Part shown: piece after piece, positions 1 to 6,369 of the stretch
Position numbering within the stretch: the stretch's first letter is position 1
How the letters are laid out: each line of letters begins with the position of its first letter
DNA from: an uncultured Bacteroidales bacterium
GTDB lineage: Bacteria; Bacteroidota; Bacteroidia; Bacteroidales; Bacteroidaceae
Direction: 5' to 3'
Length of the DNA stretch: 28,441 nucleotides
Assembly (NCBI GenBank): GCA_937906165.1
Contig: CALCYA010000124.1
Span: forward strand, 1 to 28,441
The notes under the pieces: model-generated
Seen by the model: only the letters and a program-made list of their open reading frames with translations
Told to the model about the DNA's origin: nothing
Databases searched by the model: none
Program-made: the position numbers and the translations under genes

Positions 1-224
1 TCGGTGAGTTCATTAGTGTAACAATGAACGAACCAATGCTCTTTTGTTTTGTTATAGGCGAGTTCATTAGCGGCTGGTCGCGCGAAGCATGGATGAAAAA
101 TCATGCTGTGCAGCTCGCAAAGAAATGAACGAGCCAATGAAATGGCAAAGATATAATGGCATATTGAACGGACTGGATTTTCTCCTGTTTCCTGAATGAA
201 ACTTACAGGCGTTTCTGCGGAATA
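1..224. repeat. Intergenic region with duplicated hairpin-forming motif
   Basis: No gene is visible here. An 11-bp word GAGTTCATTAG occurs at 6-16 and 60-70, and a 16-bp word AATGAACGArCCAATG at 23-38 and 124-139. The two words contain complementary cores (GTTCATT and AATGAAC). Unit 1 therefore folds as a 7-bp stem with an 8-nt loop (8-29). Unit 2 has the same arms (62-68 and 124-130) spread around a larger insert with its own AGCATG/CATGCT stem (86-91, 102-107). This lies downstream of the minus-strand SIMPL gene, so it could be a terminator region or a short dispersed repeat cut by the window edge. Confidence 0.5.
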
Positions 225-962
225 TCAATTCTTCAACGAGTAGTCTATTGTCGTTACCACGCGTATGTTCTTTATGTGCGGGGTTGTCTCGTCGCTGCTG
301 ATGCTGAACTGTCCCTGATTGGCATTCCTTATGCCGTCAAGCTCGCTCTCAGAGTCCTCGGCGAACTTCTGTGCCACGGCGCGTGCATTACGTGTGGCCT
401 CTTCAATCATCTCGGGTTTTATCTTGTTGAGGTCGGTGTACTCGAATGTAGCCTGGCCGCCGTAACCGTATTCCGTACCGATATTGACACCCTGTTTCAT
501 CAGCTCAATCTGTCTGTTCATCAGTTCTATGATTTTTTCGACCTTTGCCGATGATACGGTAATCACATCTCTTCCCTGATAGCGGTAAGTGAGGTTCTCC
601 GGTGTGTAGCTCTGCGCAAGACGGTCGGTGACGTTGGGTGTAGACATTATAATCTCACTGTCGCTAATGCCGTTGTCCTTCAGGAATGTCACTATGGCAT
701 TGCTGCTCTTGTCGAGCCCGTTGTATAACTCCTGTATGTCATTGCTCACACAATAATAGGGTATAGGCCAAACAACCTTGTTGGCCATCACTTCGCGCTC
801 GGCAAGACCCTTGACTGTCACGAACTGGTCTTTCTCAGCAATGCTCTTTAGACCTTTCGATATAAAGAATCCCAATAAGGCAAGTCCTATTACTAATGCG
901 CAACCGAATCCTTCGGAGCTGCCTCTTTTGCAGCTGCATGCTTTCTTCTCTTCCTGTTCCAT
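225..962 (-). CDS. SIMPL (DUF541) domain protein, membrane-anchored
   Basis: The product is 245 residues from the ATG at 962. A short cytoplasmic Cys-containing head (ACSCKRG) is followed by one hydrophobic segment at about residues 19-37. The rest resembles the SIMPL/DUF541 fold, including the opening strand FVTVKGLAEREV and the late segment ARAVAQKFAEDSES. The family is anchored or secreted in the cell envelope; the best-known member, the mammalian protein SIMPL, gave the name, while bacterial roles are loosely linked to oxidative or envelope stress. An in-frame start 48 nt upstream would overlap the preceding licD-like gene by 16 nt. The start used here leaves a 32-nt gap and places the membrane segment nearer the N-terminus. 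It is the last gene of the kpsF operon by position, but a functional link to sugar synthesis is not evident. Confidence 0.82.
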   Translation of the reverse strand: MEQEEKKACSCKRGSSEGFGCALVIGLALLGFFISKGLKSIAEKDQFVTVKGLAEREVMANKVVWPIPYYCVSNDIQELYNGLDKSSNAIVTFLKDNGISDSEIIMSTPNVTDRLAQSYTPENLTYRYQGRDVITVSSAKVEKIIELMNRQIELMKQGVNIGTEYGYGGQATFEYTDLNKIKPEMIEEATRNARAVAQKFAEDSESELDGIRNANQGQFSISSDETTPHIKNIRVVTTIDYSLKN

Positions 963-994
963 AATGACTTTTTTAAATGAACGTATGGTAAAGT

Positions 995-1786
995 CTATTG
1001 TTCTGTCCAATATGCCTGTGAGTCGTGAGTTGACACTCGCTTCTCTACCGGTGGCAGTGTCATATAGTCACCGTATTTCTGTTTCAGGTAAGTGTCATAT
1101 CCCTTGGGCGCACGGTACTCCTTTCCTTCAAACGGCAGCATGATATGTCCTTCGAATACGGTGCGTGGAAGTATTTCCCTTAAAGCTGTCCTTGATCCGA
1201 AACTGCATACCTTGTCGCACTCGTTGTACTTGTATCTTGTGGAGATGCGTTTCATCATGCCAAGAATGAAATGTTCTGTGAATGGCAGCAGGATGGCTTT
1301 TGTCACTGCTATCCTCAATTTGCGGGCAAGGCTCTGCTGTTCGCAGAAAATGAAAGTCTTGATATACATGAACTTTATGCACTGCCCGCACAGGAAAGCC
1401 TGCCACTTGTGCTTTATGCCGTCAAGCGGAAAGATGTCGACATATACCCCGAATACACTCTGCTTGTAGAAGAATTCCCTTACAATTGTGCCCTTGCGGT
1501 AGACTTTTGCGAAAGGTACGTGGTAGCGACGCTCAATGTCGTGTGTGACCACCCTATAGTCACAGTTGCGTTCGTTGTAAAGTGTGAGAAACCGTTCATA
1601 GTCGGGACGGGGCATGTGAATGTCGATGTCGTCGTCCCAAGGGATGTATCCTTTGTGTCTCAAGGCTCCGAGCAGGGTGCCGTAGGCAAGGAAATAACGT
1701 AATCCATGTTCCTCGCAGAATTGTACTATGTCATCAAGAATCTCTCTCTGGAGTAGCTTGAGTTCTTCTATCGGGATAACCTTCAT
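995..1786 (-). CDS. LicD family phosphotransferase/nucleotidyltransferase-fold protein
   Basis: The product is 263 residues. The LicD signature is clear at residues 36-55: GTLLGALRHKGYIPWDDDID, with the acidic cluster expected to bind metal. Characterised LicD proteins transfer phosphocholine or other phospho-substituents to cell-surface glycans. The substrate here cannot be read from the sequence. The gene follows a CMP-sugar cytidylyltransferase by 12 nt and a KpsF/KdsD-type isomerase, so decoration of LPS core, capsule or another surface glycan is the natural inference. No membrane segment is obvious, which fits a cytoplasmic transferase. Family assignment is firm, specific activity is open. 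Confidence 0.88.
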   Translation of the reverse strand: MKVIPIEELKLLQREILDDIVQFCEEHGLRYFLAYGTLLGALRHKGYIPWDDDIDIHMPRPDYERFLTLYNERNCDYRVVTHDIERRYHVPFAKVYRKGTIVREFFYKQSVFGVYVDIFPLDGIKHKWQAFLCGQCIKFMYIKTFIFCEQQSLARKLRIAVTKAILLPFTEHFILGMMKRISTRYKYNECDKVCSFGSRTALREILPRTVFEGHIMLPFEGKEYRAPKGYDTYLKQKYGDYMTLPPVEKRVSTHDSQAYWTEQ

Positions 1787-1798
1787 TGCCGTTTATGG

Positions 1799-2437
1799 TT
1801 AGAGGTTTATCACTTTCTCGGCGAACTCAAAGTCCTCGGGGTAATCGATGTCTATACCCTCAATCGGGTCAATGATGGCCATGAACGGGTTGAAACCAAC
1901 GCGTTGGTGCTCTACGGTCCAAAGTTCCTTGCGGAAGATGTAGAACGCGCTTGTTTCGACGTAAACAGGCTCAATCTTCTGTGTCTGTGGAATTTTTTTC
2001 AGGTCGTAGTTGAGCGGTGTGCCCTTGAACCAGGTGAATGTCTGTATCTTCTGTGCGCTGAACGCCGAGTCGTGTTCGCCGCTTGTGACCTTTTCTATTG
2101 CATTGGAGATGGTCTCTTCCTTGATGAATGGCGATGTGGTGTGTGCAAGCATATACACATCGGCGTCAACCTCCTTTGTGAAGGCGTCATAAATCTCTTC
2201 GCCCAGTGTCTCGTCACGGTCGAGCCACTCGCTACGTTTGAGGTACTTTATTCCTTCGGGAAGGTACGGGATGATCTCCTCGCTGCTGCAGTAGACATAT
2301 ACCTCGTCAATATTCTTGACCCTTGCGAGTGTCTCAAGGATGTACCACATCAGGGGCTTGCCACCCAGTGGCTTCAGGTTCTTGCCTACAACTCTCTTGC
2401 TGTTGAGGCGTATCGGGACAAATGCTACGACTTTCAT
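1799..2437 (-). CDS. Acylneuraminate/CMP-sugar cytidylyltransferase family protein
   Basis: The product is 212 residues, the length of short NeuA/PseF-like enzymes and shorter than typical KdsB (about 250). The N-terminal nucleotide-binding signature is intact at residues 7-27 (VPIR, then NSKR, KN and LGGKPL), with LAHTTSPF at 98-104 and the C-terminal IDIDYPEDFEFAE motif at 195-207. The family activates 2-keto acid sugars (sialic, legionaminic, pseudaminic, Kdo-type) by transfer of CMP from CTP. No sugar synthase of the NeuB type is present in the window, so which nonulosonic or ulosonic acid is activated is unknown. The neighbouring arabinose-5-phosphate isomerase gene (12 nt upstream) would favour a Kdo-like route, while the protein's own length favours the NeuA branch. 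Confidence 0.88.
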   Translation of the reverse strand: MKVVAFVPIRLNSKRVVGKNLKPLGGKPLMWYILETLARVKNIDEVYVYCSSEEIIPYLPEGIKYLKRSEWLDRDETLGEEIYDAFTKEVDADVYMLAHTTSPFIKEETISNAIEKVTSGEHDSAFSAQKIQTFTWFKGTPLNYDLKKIPQTQKIEPVYVETSAFYIFRKELWTVEHQRVGFNPFMAIIDPIEGIDIDYPEDFEFAEKVINL

Positions 2438-2449
2438 CCTGCTCGGTTT

Positions 2450-3397
2450 TTAGAAACAGCTGAATGCGTCAATCACTCCTACCAGCTGGTTATTTGAATT
2501 AACAACGATCAGTGAATTTATGTTGTGCTGACGCATCATTTTTTCGGCCTGTGAAAGCTTTGCCTCCTCCTTTATGGTCTTTGGGTTGCTGTTCATCAGA
2601 TCCTTTACAGTAAGTTCAAAGAAACGGTCCTGATCGCGCTGCATGGTGCGTCGGATGTCGCCGTCAGTGACAACTCCCAGAATCTTCTCTTCCTCGACAA
2701 CAACTGCAATCCCCATTTTTGTACGGCTTATCTGCAACAGTGTATCGCTGATTTTTGATTCTCGTGTCACTATAGGCAGATTGTCACTGATCATATAGTC
2801 CTTGACTTTGGCAAGGAGACGGCGTCCGAGAGAACCTCCAGGGTGGAATTTTGCAAAATCCTTAGCCTTGAAATCGCGTACTGTCATCAGAGCGCATGCA
2901 ATGGCATCACCCATTGCGAGGGTTGCTGTGGTAGAAGATGTTGGGGCCAGATTCAGCGGGCATGCCTCTCTCTGTACCGAAATATCGAGGTGACAGTCAG
3001 AATATTTTGCCAACAGGGATTCTGGATTTCCCGACATTGAAATGATGGGGATCTTGCGGTCGGTAAGCATGGGGATAAAGCGTAGGAGCTCGTCTGTCTG
3101 TCCTGAGTTTGAGATTGCCATTACGACATCTCCCTCACAGATCATTCCAAGGTCGCCATGGAATGCATCGAGTGGATTGACAAAGAATGCCGGAGTACCG
3201 GTACTTGCCATTGTTGATGCAATCTTGGCTCCGATATGTCCCGATTTTCCAACACCTGTGACAATAAGCCTTCCTTTACTTTCTATTATCAGTTCAACAG
3301 CTTTCTCGAAATTGTGGTCAAGCTTCGGGATAAGGTTCAGTATTGCCTCTGCTTCATCCTGAAAGCATTTTTTCGCTACGCTAATTACGTCTGCCAT
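2450..3397 (-). CDS. KpsF/GutQ/KdsD-type sugar isomerase (SIS + two CBS), likely D-arabinose 5-phosphate isomerase
   Basis: The product is 315 residues from the ATG at 3397; a GTG 39 nt upstream would add 13 residues but is less likely. The SIS domain spans about 30-170, with GVGKSG at 48-53, HGDLGM at 80-85, a Ser/Thr-rich APTSSTTATLAMGDA at 151-165 and FHPGGSLGR at 184-192. Two CBS repeats fill 200-315 (VVTDGDIRR; GVIDAF). Known members interconvert ribulose 5-phosphate and arabinose 5-phosphate, the first committed step towards Kdo. It is first in an operon of four minus-strand genes. The canonical E. coli context before the HGDLGM motif (HPAEA) reads NPLDA here, so substrate specificity should be treated as inferred. 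Confidence 0.88.
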   Translation of the reverse strand: MADVISVAKKCFQDEAEAILNLIPKLDHNFEKAVELIIESKGRLIVTGVGKSGHIGAKIASTMASTGTPAFFVNPLDAFHGDLGMICEGDVVMAISNSGQTDELLRFIPMLTDRKIPIISMSGNPESLLAKYSDCHLDISVQREACPLNLAPTSSTTATLAMGDAIACALMTVRDFKAKDFAKFHPGGSLGRRLLAKVKDYMISDNLPIVTRESKISDTLLQISRTKMGIAVVVEEEKILGVVTDGDIRRTMQRDQDRFFELTVKDLMNSNPKTIKEEAKLSQAEKMMRQHNINSLIVVNSNNQLVGVIDAFSCF

Positions 3398-3430
3398 ATT
3401 TTGTTGTTTTATTTTTCTGTAGTTTGCTTG

Positions 3431-3446
3431 TTGCACAATAGTGCAA
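3431..3446 (-). promoter_or_regulatory. 5'-end hairpin of the kpsF transcript
   Basis: TTGCAC-AATA-GTGCAA is a perfect 6-bp stem with a 4-nt loop that begins about 8 nt downstream of the predicted -7 box of the kpsF operon. It would therefore sit at the very 5' end of the mRNA, where such hairpins commonly protect against decay. No other role is evident. Confidence 0.5.
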
Positions 3447-3454
3447 TATCGTTG

Positions 3455-3486
3455 CGAAGATACGAATAAACGTGCGAAAAGACAAA
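3455..3486 (-). promoter_or_regulatory. kpsF operon promoter
   Basis: On the minus strand a -33-like TTTG (plus coordinates 3483-3486) is followed after exactly 20 nt by TATCTTCG (3455-3462), a near match to the Bacteroides -7 consensus TAnnTTTG. The TTTG is the last part of the 14-bp element CAAAGTAAACTTTG that also ends the repeat described at 3483-3583. Confidence 0.7.
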
Positions 3487-3583
3487 GTTTACTTTGTATT
3501 TTTACAGCGACGACGCGGAATGAGCGTCGTTTGCGACTGCGGGAACTTTAGCTCCCCAAAGGAGTGCGGCTTGCCGCCCCAAA
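3483..3583 (-). repeat. Dispersed promoter-associated repeat, copy A
   Basis: Read on the minus strand this 101-bp stretch matches copy B at 19188-19313 (plus) in ordered blocks: TTTGGG, then GGCAAGCCGCAC, GCAGTCGCAA, CGCTGT and the exact 14-mer CAAAGTAAACTTTG. It contains a GCGGC-AA-GCCGC stem and an ACGACGC/GCGTCGT stem. Both copies end in a TTTG that serves as the -33 box of the next gene (kpsF here, ftsK there). The short reading frame across this stretch is not convincing as a gene. No function can be assigned from sequence. Confidence 0.65.
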
Positions 3584-3655
3584 GAAAGTATGTGCACTTC
3601 AATAAACGCTGGGACAATTTTTGCCTCAACCAGTCGAGGGTCTGCTCTTTTTTCT

Positions 3656-3663
3656 TATCTTCG
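3656..3663 (+). promoter_or_regulatory. Probable trmO promoter (-7 box)
   Basis: TATCTTCG lies 18 nt before the trmO start codon, giving a very short leader. A good -33 TTTG at 19-21 nt is missing; a TTTG occurs 32 nt upstream of the box (3620-3623). Confidence 0.45.
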
Positions 3664-3681
3664 CACAACTGAAATACAATT

Positions 3682-4386
3682 ATGAATATTGAACCTATAG
3701 CATATTACCGTTCACCGCAGCCTACAAAATTTGGGGTACCACGTCAGAGCGGCCTCGTTCCGGAACTGCGTGGACGCATAGTCTTTGAACCGGAATACCG
3801 CATTGATGATGCCTTGCGAGGCATTGAGGGGTTCGATTATCTTTGGCTTGTGTGGGGTTTCTCGCTAAATAATAGGAAAGAAGGTGACTGGTCGCCATTG
3901 GTACGTCCGCCTTTACTTGGTGGCAACACTTATATGGGGGTGTTTGCAACACGTTCTCCTTACAGACCAAATCCGTTGGGCTTGTCATCGGTTCGTCTGT
4001 TGAGGGTGGAGGAGAGCGCCGAGGGCCCGGTGCTGATTGTTGCAGGGGCGGACCTCGTTGATGGTACGCCAATCTATGATATAAAGCCCTATCTTGCGTA
4101 CAGTGATTCGCATCCTGATGCGCGTTGCGGCTTCGTAGACAGTAGGCATTGGGAAAGATTGAAAGTCGTTATCCCGGAACGTTTCAAGCCGCTCTTCAAT
4201 GATAATGAGTTCCGTATATTATATAAGGTATTGGAACTTGACCCTCGTCCACAGTACCATAATGATCCCGAAAGGGTTTACGGTATGTCGTTCGGTATGT
4301 ATGATGTCCGTTTCAAGGTCTCCGAAGAGGGTTGCCTTGATGTGGTGGATGTCGTAGAAAGAGTAAAAGAAACACCCTCCCGATAA
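3682..4386 (+). CDS. trmO: tRNA (N6-threonylcarbamoyladenosine37-N6)-methyltransferase TrmO
   Basis: The product is 234 residues and collinear with the TrmO/YaeB/TsaA family. It opens with the family start IEPIAYYRSP (residues 3-12) and a Phe-Gly-x-Pro-Arg-Gln-Ser-Gly stretch. The family signature follows, with FATRSPYRPNPLGLSS as the most diagnostic SAM-binding motif and DLVDGTPIYDIKPYLAYSD after it. The enzyme uses SAM to methylate the N6 of ct6A/t6A37 in certain tRNAs (tRNA-Thr in E. coli), tuning decoding of ACC-type codons. The C-terminal part (about 165-220) is the usual small extra domain containing DPRPQY. It is a single-gene transcription unit, divergent from kpsF and convergent with the acyl-CoA synthetase. 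The terminator stem begins inside its last codons. Confidence 0.95.
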   Translation: MNIEPIAYYRSPQPTKFGVPRQSGLVPELRGRIVFEPEYRIDDALRGIEGFDYLWLVWGFSLNNRKEGDWSPLVRPPLLGGNTYMGVFATRSPYRPNPLGLSSVRLLRVEESAEGPVLIVAGADLVDGTPIYDIKPYLAYSDSHPDARCGFVDSRHWERLKVVIPERFKPLFNDNEFRILYKVLELDPRPQYHNDPERVYGMSFGMYDVRFKVSEEGCLDVVDVVERVKETPSR

Positions 4387-4409
4387 ATGTTTATTCAGGA
4401 GGGTGTTTC
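4369..4409. terminator. Bidirectional terminator between trmO and acyl-CoA synthetase 1
   Basis: GAAACACCCTCC (4369-4380) pairs perfectly with GGAGGGTGTTTC (4398-4409), a 12-bp stem with a 17-nt loop. The left arm encodes the last residues of TrmO. T-rich tracts follow on both strands, so it can stop both convergent transcripts. Confidence 0.85.
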
Positions 4410-4421
4410 TTGATTGATATA

Positions 4422-6065
4422 TCAGCTGTACATGAATCGCTTTATGCTGCCTTTCGGTGTCTTGGCGAATGGCTCCTCGCGCAACTCGTAATTAGAGACG
4501 AAGGAATATGCGGGAATCTGTGTGTTCAGCGTCGCGATATTCTTTTCCATCAGATGCTTCAATGTCTCGGCCGATACTCCGTCATTCGCCAACTGGTCGG
4601 CGTTGGGGACAACGAGTGCGACAAACTTCTCACCGCGCTGAACGATGATTGATTCGGCTACATATGGCAGTACGTTCAGTTTTACCTCGATCTCCTCGGG
4701 ATATACATTCTGTCCGTTGCTTGAAAGCAGCATGCTTTTGCAGCGTCCGACAAGGAACAGATTATTCTCCTTATCTATAATACCGAGGTCACCGGTACGG
4801 AACCAACCGTCGCTTGTGAAGACTTCTCTGTCAACTTCGGGGTTCTTATAGTACCCGATAAATGTGTTGTCACCTTTTACCAATAGCTCTCCTACGGTGT
4901 TTTGTGGGTCTTCGGAGTTTATGCGTGCCTGCATCCTTTCTACAATCTCACCGCATGACCTCTGTTTGTAGTGGCCTAACCTGGCCAGTGCGATTGCGGG
5001 TGCACATTCAGTCATTCCATATCCGGTGACAAGGGGAATATCCAACTTTGTGATAAGCAACTCCTCGATCTCTACGGGGGTGGCTGCTCCACCGGTCATG
5101 ATGACTTCGCATCTGCCTCCGAGGTATGATAGTGCTATAGTACGCAGCGCCTGGCAGAATTCAGGATGATGGCTGTAATCCTTCAGTCGCGCCTTGCCTG
5201 TGCGGCTCTGTACAAATTCTCCTATTGAGTATTCTGCCATCTTGCTCAGCACAAGTGGTACCATCATTATTACGTGTGGTTTTACCTGTTGTAGCGCGTT
5301 CTTGAGAATAGAAGGTGCAGGGGGCATGCCAAGTACAGTAAGGTGCATTCCGGTACACATGCAGGCAATCATGTCGTAAAGCAGACCGAATATATGAGCG
5401 AAAGGCAGTACGCTAAGGTAGTTGTCGCCTCTACGGTAAGGGAAATGTACCGGAATCATCTCCACGTTGCTGCTTATGTTACGTACTGTTAGCATCACGC
5501 CCTTCGGGTTTCCTGTAGAACCTGATGTGTAGTTTATGCAGCAGAGCTCATCCATGTCAAGCTTTACATATTCAACGGCATCCGGTGTCAGGCCATGGAG
5601 GTAGGCAGCCTTGAAAATTTCTTCTCTGTTGGCGTGGATTTCGGCAAAGCCATTGCGGCTCGCAAGCAGCTCCATGTTCTTTGTGTCAAAGACTGCAAGC
5701 AACTGTGGCGTTCTTTCAAAATCCATTCCTTCGAAAATGGCTTTCTCGGTAAACAGTATCTTGCTGTCCGAATGGTGGGTGAACTTCTGCGCATCAGCAG
5801 GGGTGAAACCGTTGAACAGCTGTACTGCAACGTGTCCGCCTGATGTTACGGCCATGAATGTCTTTGCCCAGTTTGCACTGCTTCGTGCATTCAGTGATAT
5901 CTTGTCGCCATGCTTTATTCCGGCAGCTTTCCATACCAAATGCATCATTGCGATTTCCTCTGCTATTTGTGAATATGTCCATGTGTTGCATTTGTAGTCA
6001 CTGACAGCCGGATTGGTCCAGCACTCTTTAATTGTTGTCTCGAATTTCTGAATAAAATTTTGCAT
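4422..6065 (-). CDS. AMP-binding acyl-CoA synthetase (long-chain fatty acid–CoA ligase type), paralog 1
   Basis: The product is 547 residues, a complete ANL-superfamily adenylating enzyme. The ATP/AMP-binding P-loop motif YTSGSTGNPKG is at 179-189, TGYGMTE at 347-353, GWFRTGDLG at 420-428 and SSNGQNVYPEEIE at 448-460. The family activates a carboxylic acid to an acyl-adenylate and then to a CoA thioester; fatty acid is the likely substrate but not proven. The C-terminal motif reads TPKGSIKR (536-543) where the usual catalytic lysine position (TPxGKIxR) holds Ser, with Lys two residues to either side. Residues 294-451 are encoded by DNA identical to paralog 2. No signal peptide is present, so it is cytosolic or membrane-peripheral. 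It has its own promoter and terminator context. Confidence 0.9.
   Translation of the reverse strand: MQNFIQKFETTIKECWTNPAVSDYKCNTWTYSQIAEEIAMMHLVWKAAGIKHGDKISLNARSSANWAKTFMAVTSGGHVAVQLFNGFTPADAQKFTHHSDSKILFTEKAIFEGMDFERTPQLLAVFDTKNMELLASRNGFAEIHANREEIFKAAYLHGLTPDAVEYVKLDMDELCCINYTSGSTGNPKGVMLTVRNISSNVEMIPVHFPYRRGDNYLSVLPFAHIFGLLYDMIACMCTGMHLTVLGMPPAPSILKNALQQVKPHVIMMVPLVLSKMAEYSIGEFVQSRTGKARLKDYSHHPEFCQALRTIALSYLGGRCEVIMTGGAATPVEIEELLITKLDIPLVTGYGMTECAPAIALARLGHYKQRSCGEIVERMQARINSEDPQNTVGELLVKGDNTFIGYYKNPEVDREVFTSDGWFRTGDLGIIDKENNLFLVGRCKSMLLSSNGQNVYPEEIEVKLNVLPYVAESIIVQRGEKFVALVVPNADQLANDGVSAETLKHLMEKNIATLNTQIPAYSFVSNYELREEPFAKTPKGSIKRFMYS
4714..5186 (-). repeat. 473-bp block identical to 6662-7134 (gene-conversion tract)
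   Basis: By direct reading, 4714-5186 equals 6662-7134 base for base, and it occupies the same codons (about 294-451) in both paralogs. Outside the block the genes differ at many synonymous sites, even where the proteins agree (for example residues 79-117). This is the pattern of recent intragenomic gene conversion. Confidence 0.9.
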
Positions 6066-6140
6066 CTTGGTTTGTTCTTAATTTACATTGTATGTGTGTA
6101 GGTTATGTACAACGCAAGGTGTTGCTTGAACTTCTGTCTG

Positions 6141-6148
6141 CAAAATTA
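6141..6148 (-). promoter_or_regulatory. Probable -7 box for acyl-CoA synthetase 1
   Basis: On the minus strand the box reads TAATTTTG, a match to TAnnTTTG, 76 nt upstream of the start codon. No clean -33 TTTG is found at the expected spacing. Confidence 0.4.
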
Positions 6149-6290
6149 TGAAGCATACAACATATGGCTGAATTTTTGGGACGGGATGCGTTGAAACGGG
6201 TAGGAAATAGGTATTTGGGGTGAAATTTCGCAAATCGGGGGCGAATTTTGCGGACTTTTTTGAGGAGCAGGAGGTGATAATGTGCATAAA

Positions 6291-6328
6291 ACAGATGGAA
6301 TGGGTGCAAAAGCACCCATTCCATCTGT
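6291..6328 (-). terminator. Terminator of acyl-CoA synthetase 2
   Basis: A perfect 17-bp inverted repeat (6291-6307 with 6312-6328) surrounds an AAAA loop, 42 nt beyond the stop codon at 6370. On the minus strand it is followed by TTTATG rather than a long U run. Confidence 0.85.
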
Positions 6329-6369
6329 CGTTCATTTTTCAATACAGAATAAGCGAATTTCGCTCTTGT

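Larger units (their letters stand above)
6066..6369. other. Intergenic region between the two acyl-CoA synthetase genes
   Basis: The 304-bp gap holds a promoter for paralog 1 at its left side (-7 box at 6141-6148, minus strand) and a strong terminator for paralog 2 at its right (6291-6328). Between them a CGCAAA/TTTGCG pair (6229-6234, 6247-6252) could form a small stem. The short reading frames in the gap show no family resemblance, so I see no gene. Confidence 0.7.

Noticed and set aside
1904..2497. A 197-residue open frame opposite the cytidylyltransferase gene
   Set aside because: Shadow of a gene with clear motifs; no domain recognised in it.
3472..3672. A 66-residue plus-strand frame before trmO
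   Set aside because: It covers the dispersed repeat and the trmO promoter, and its sequence has no family resemblance.
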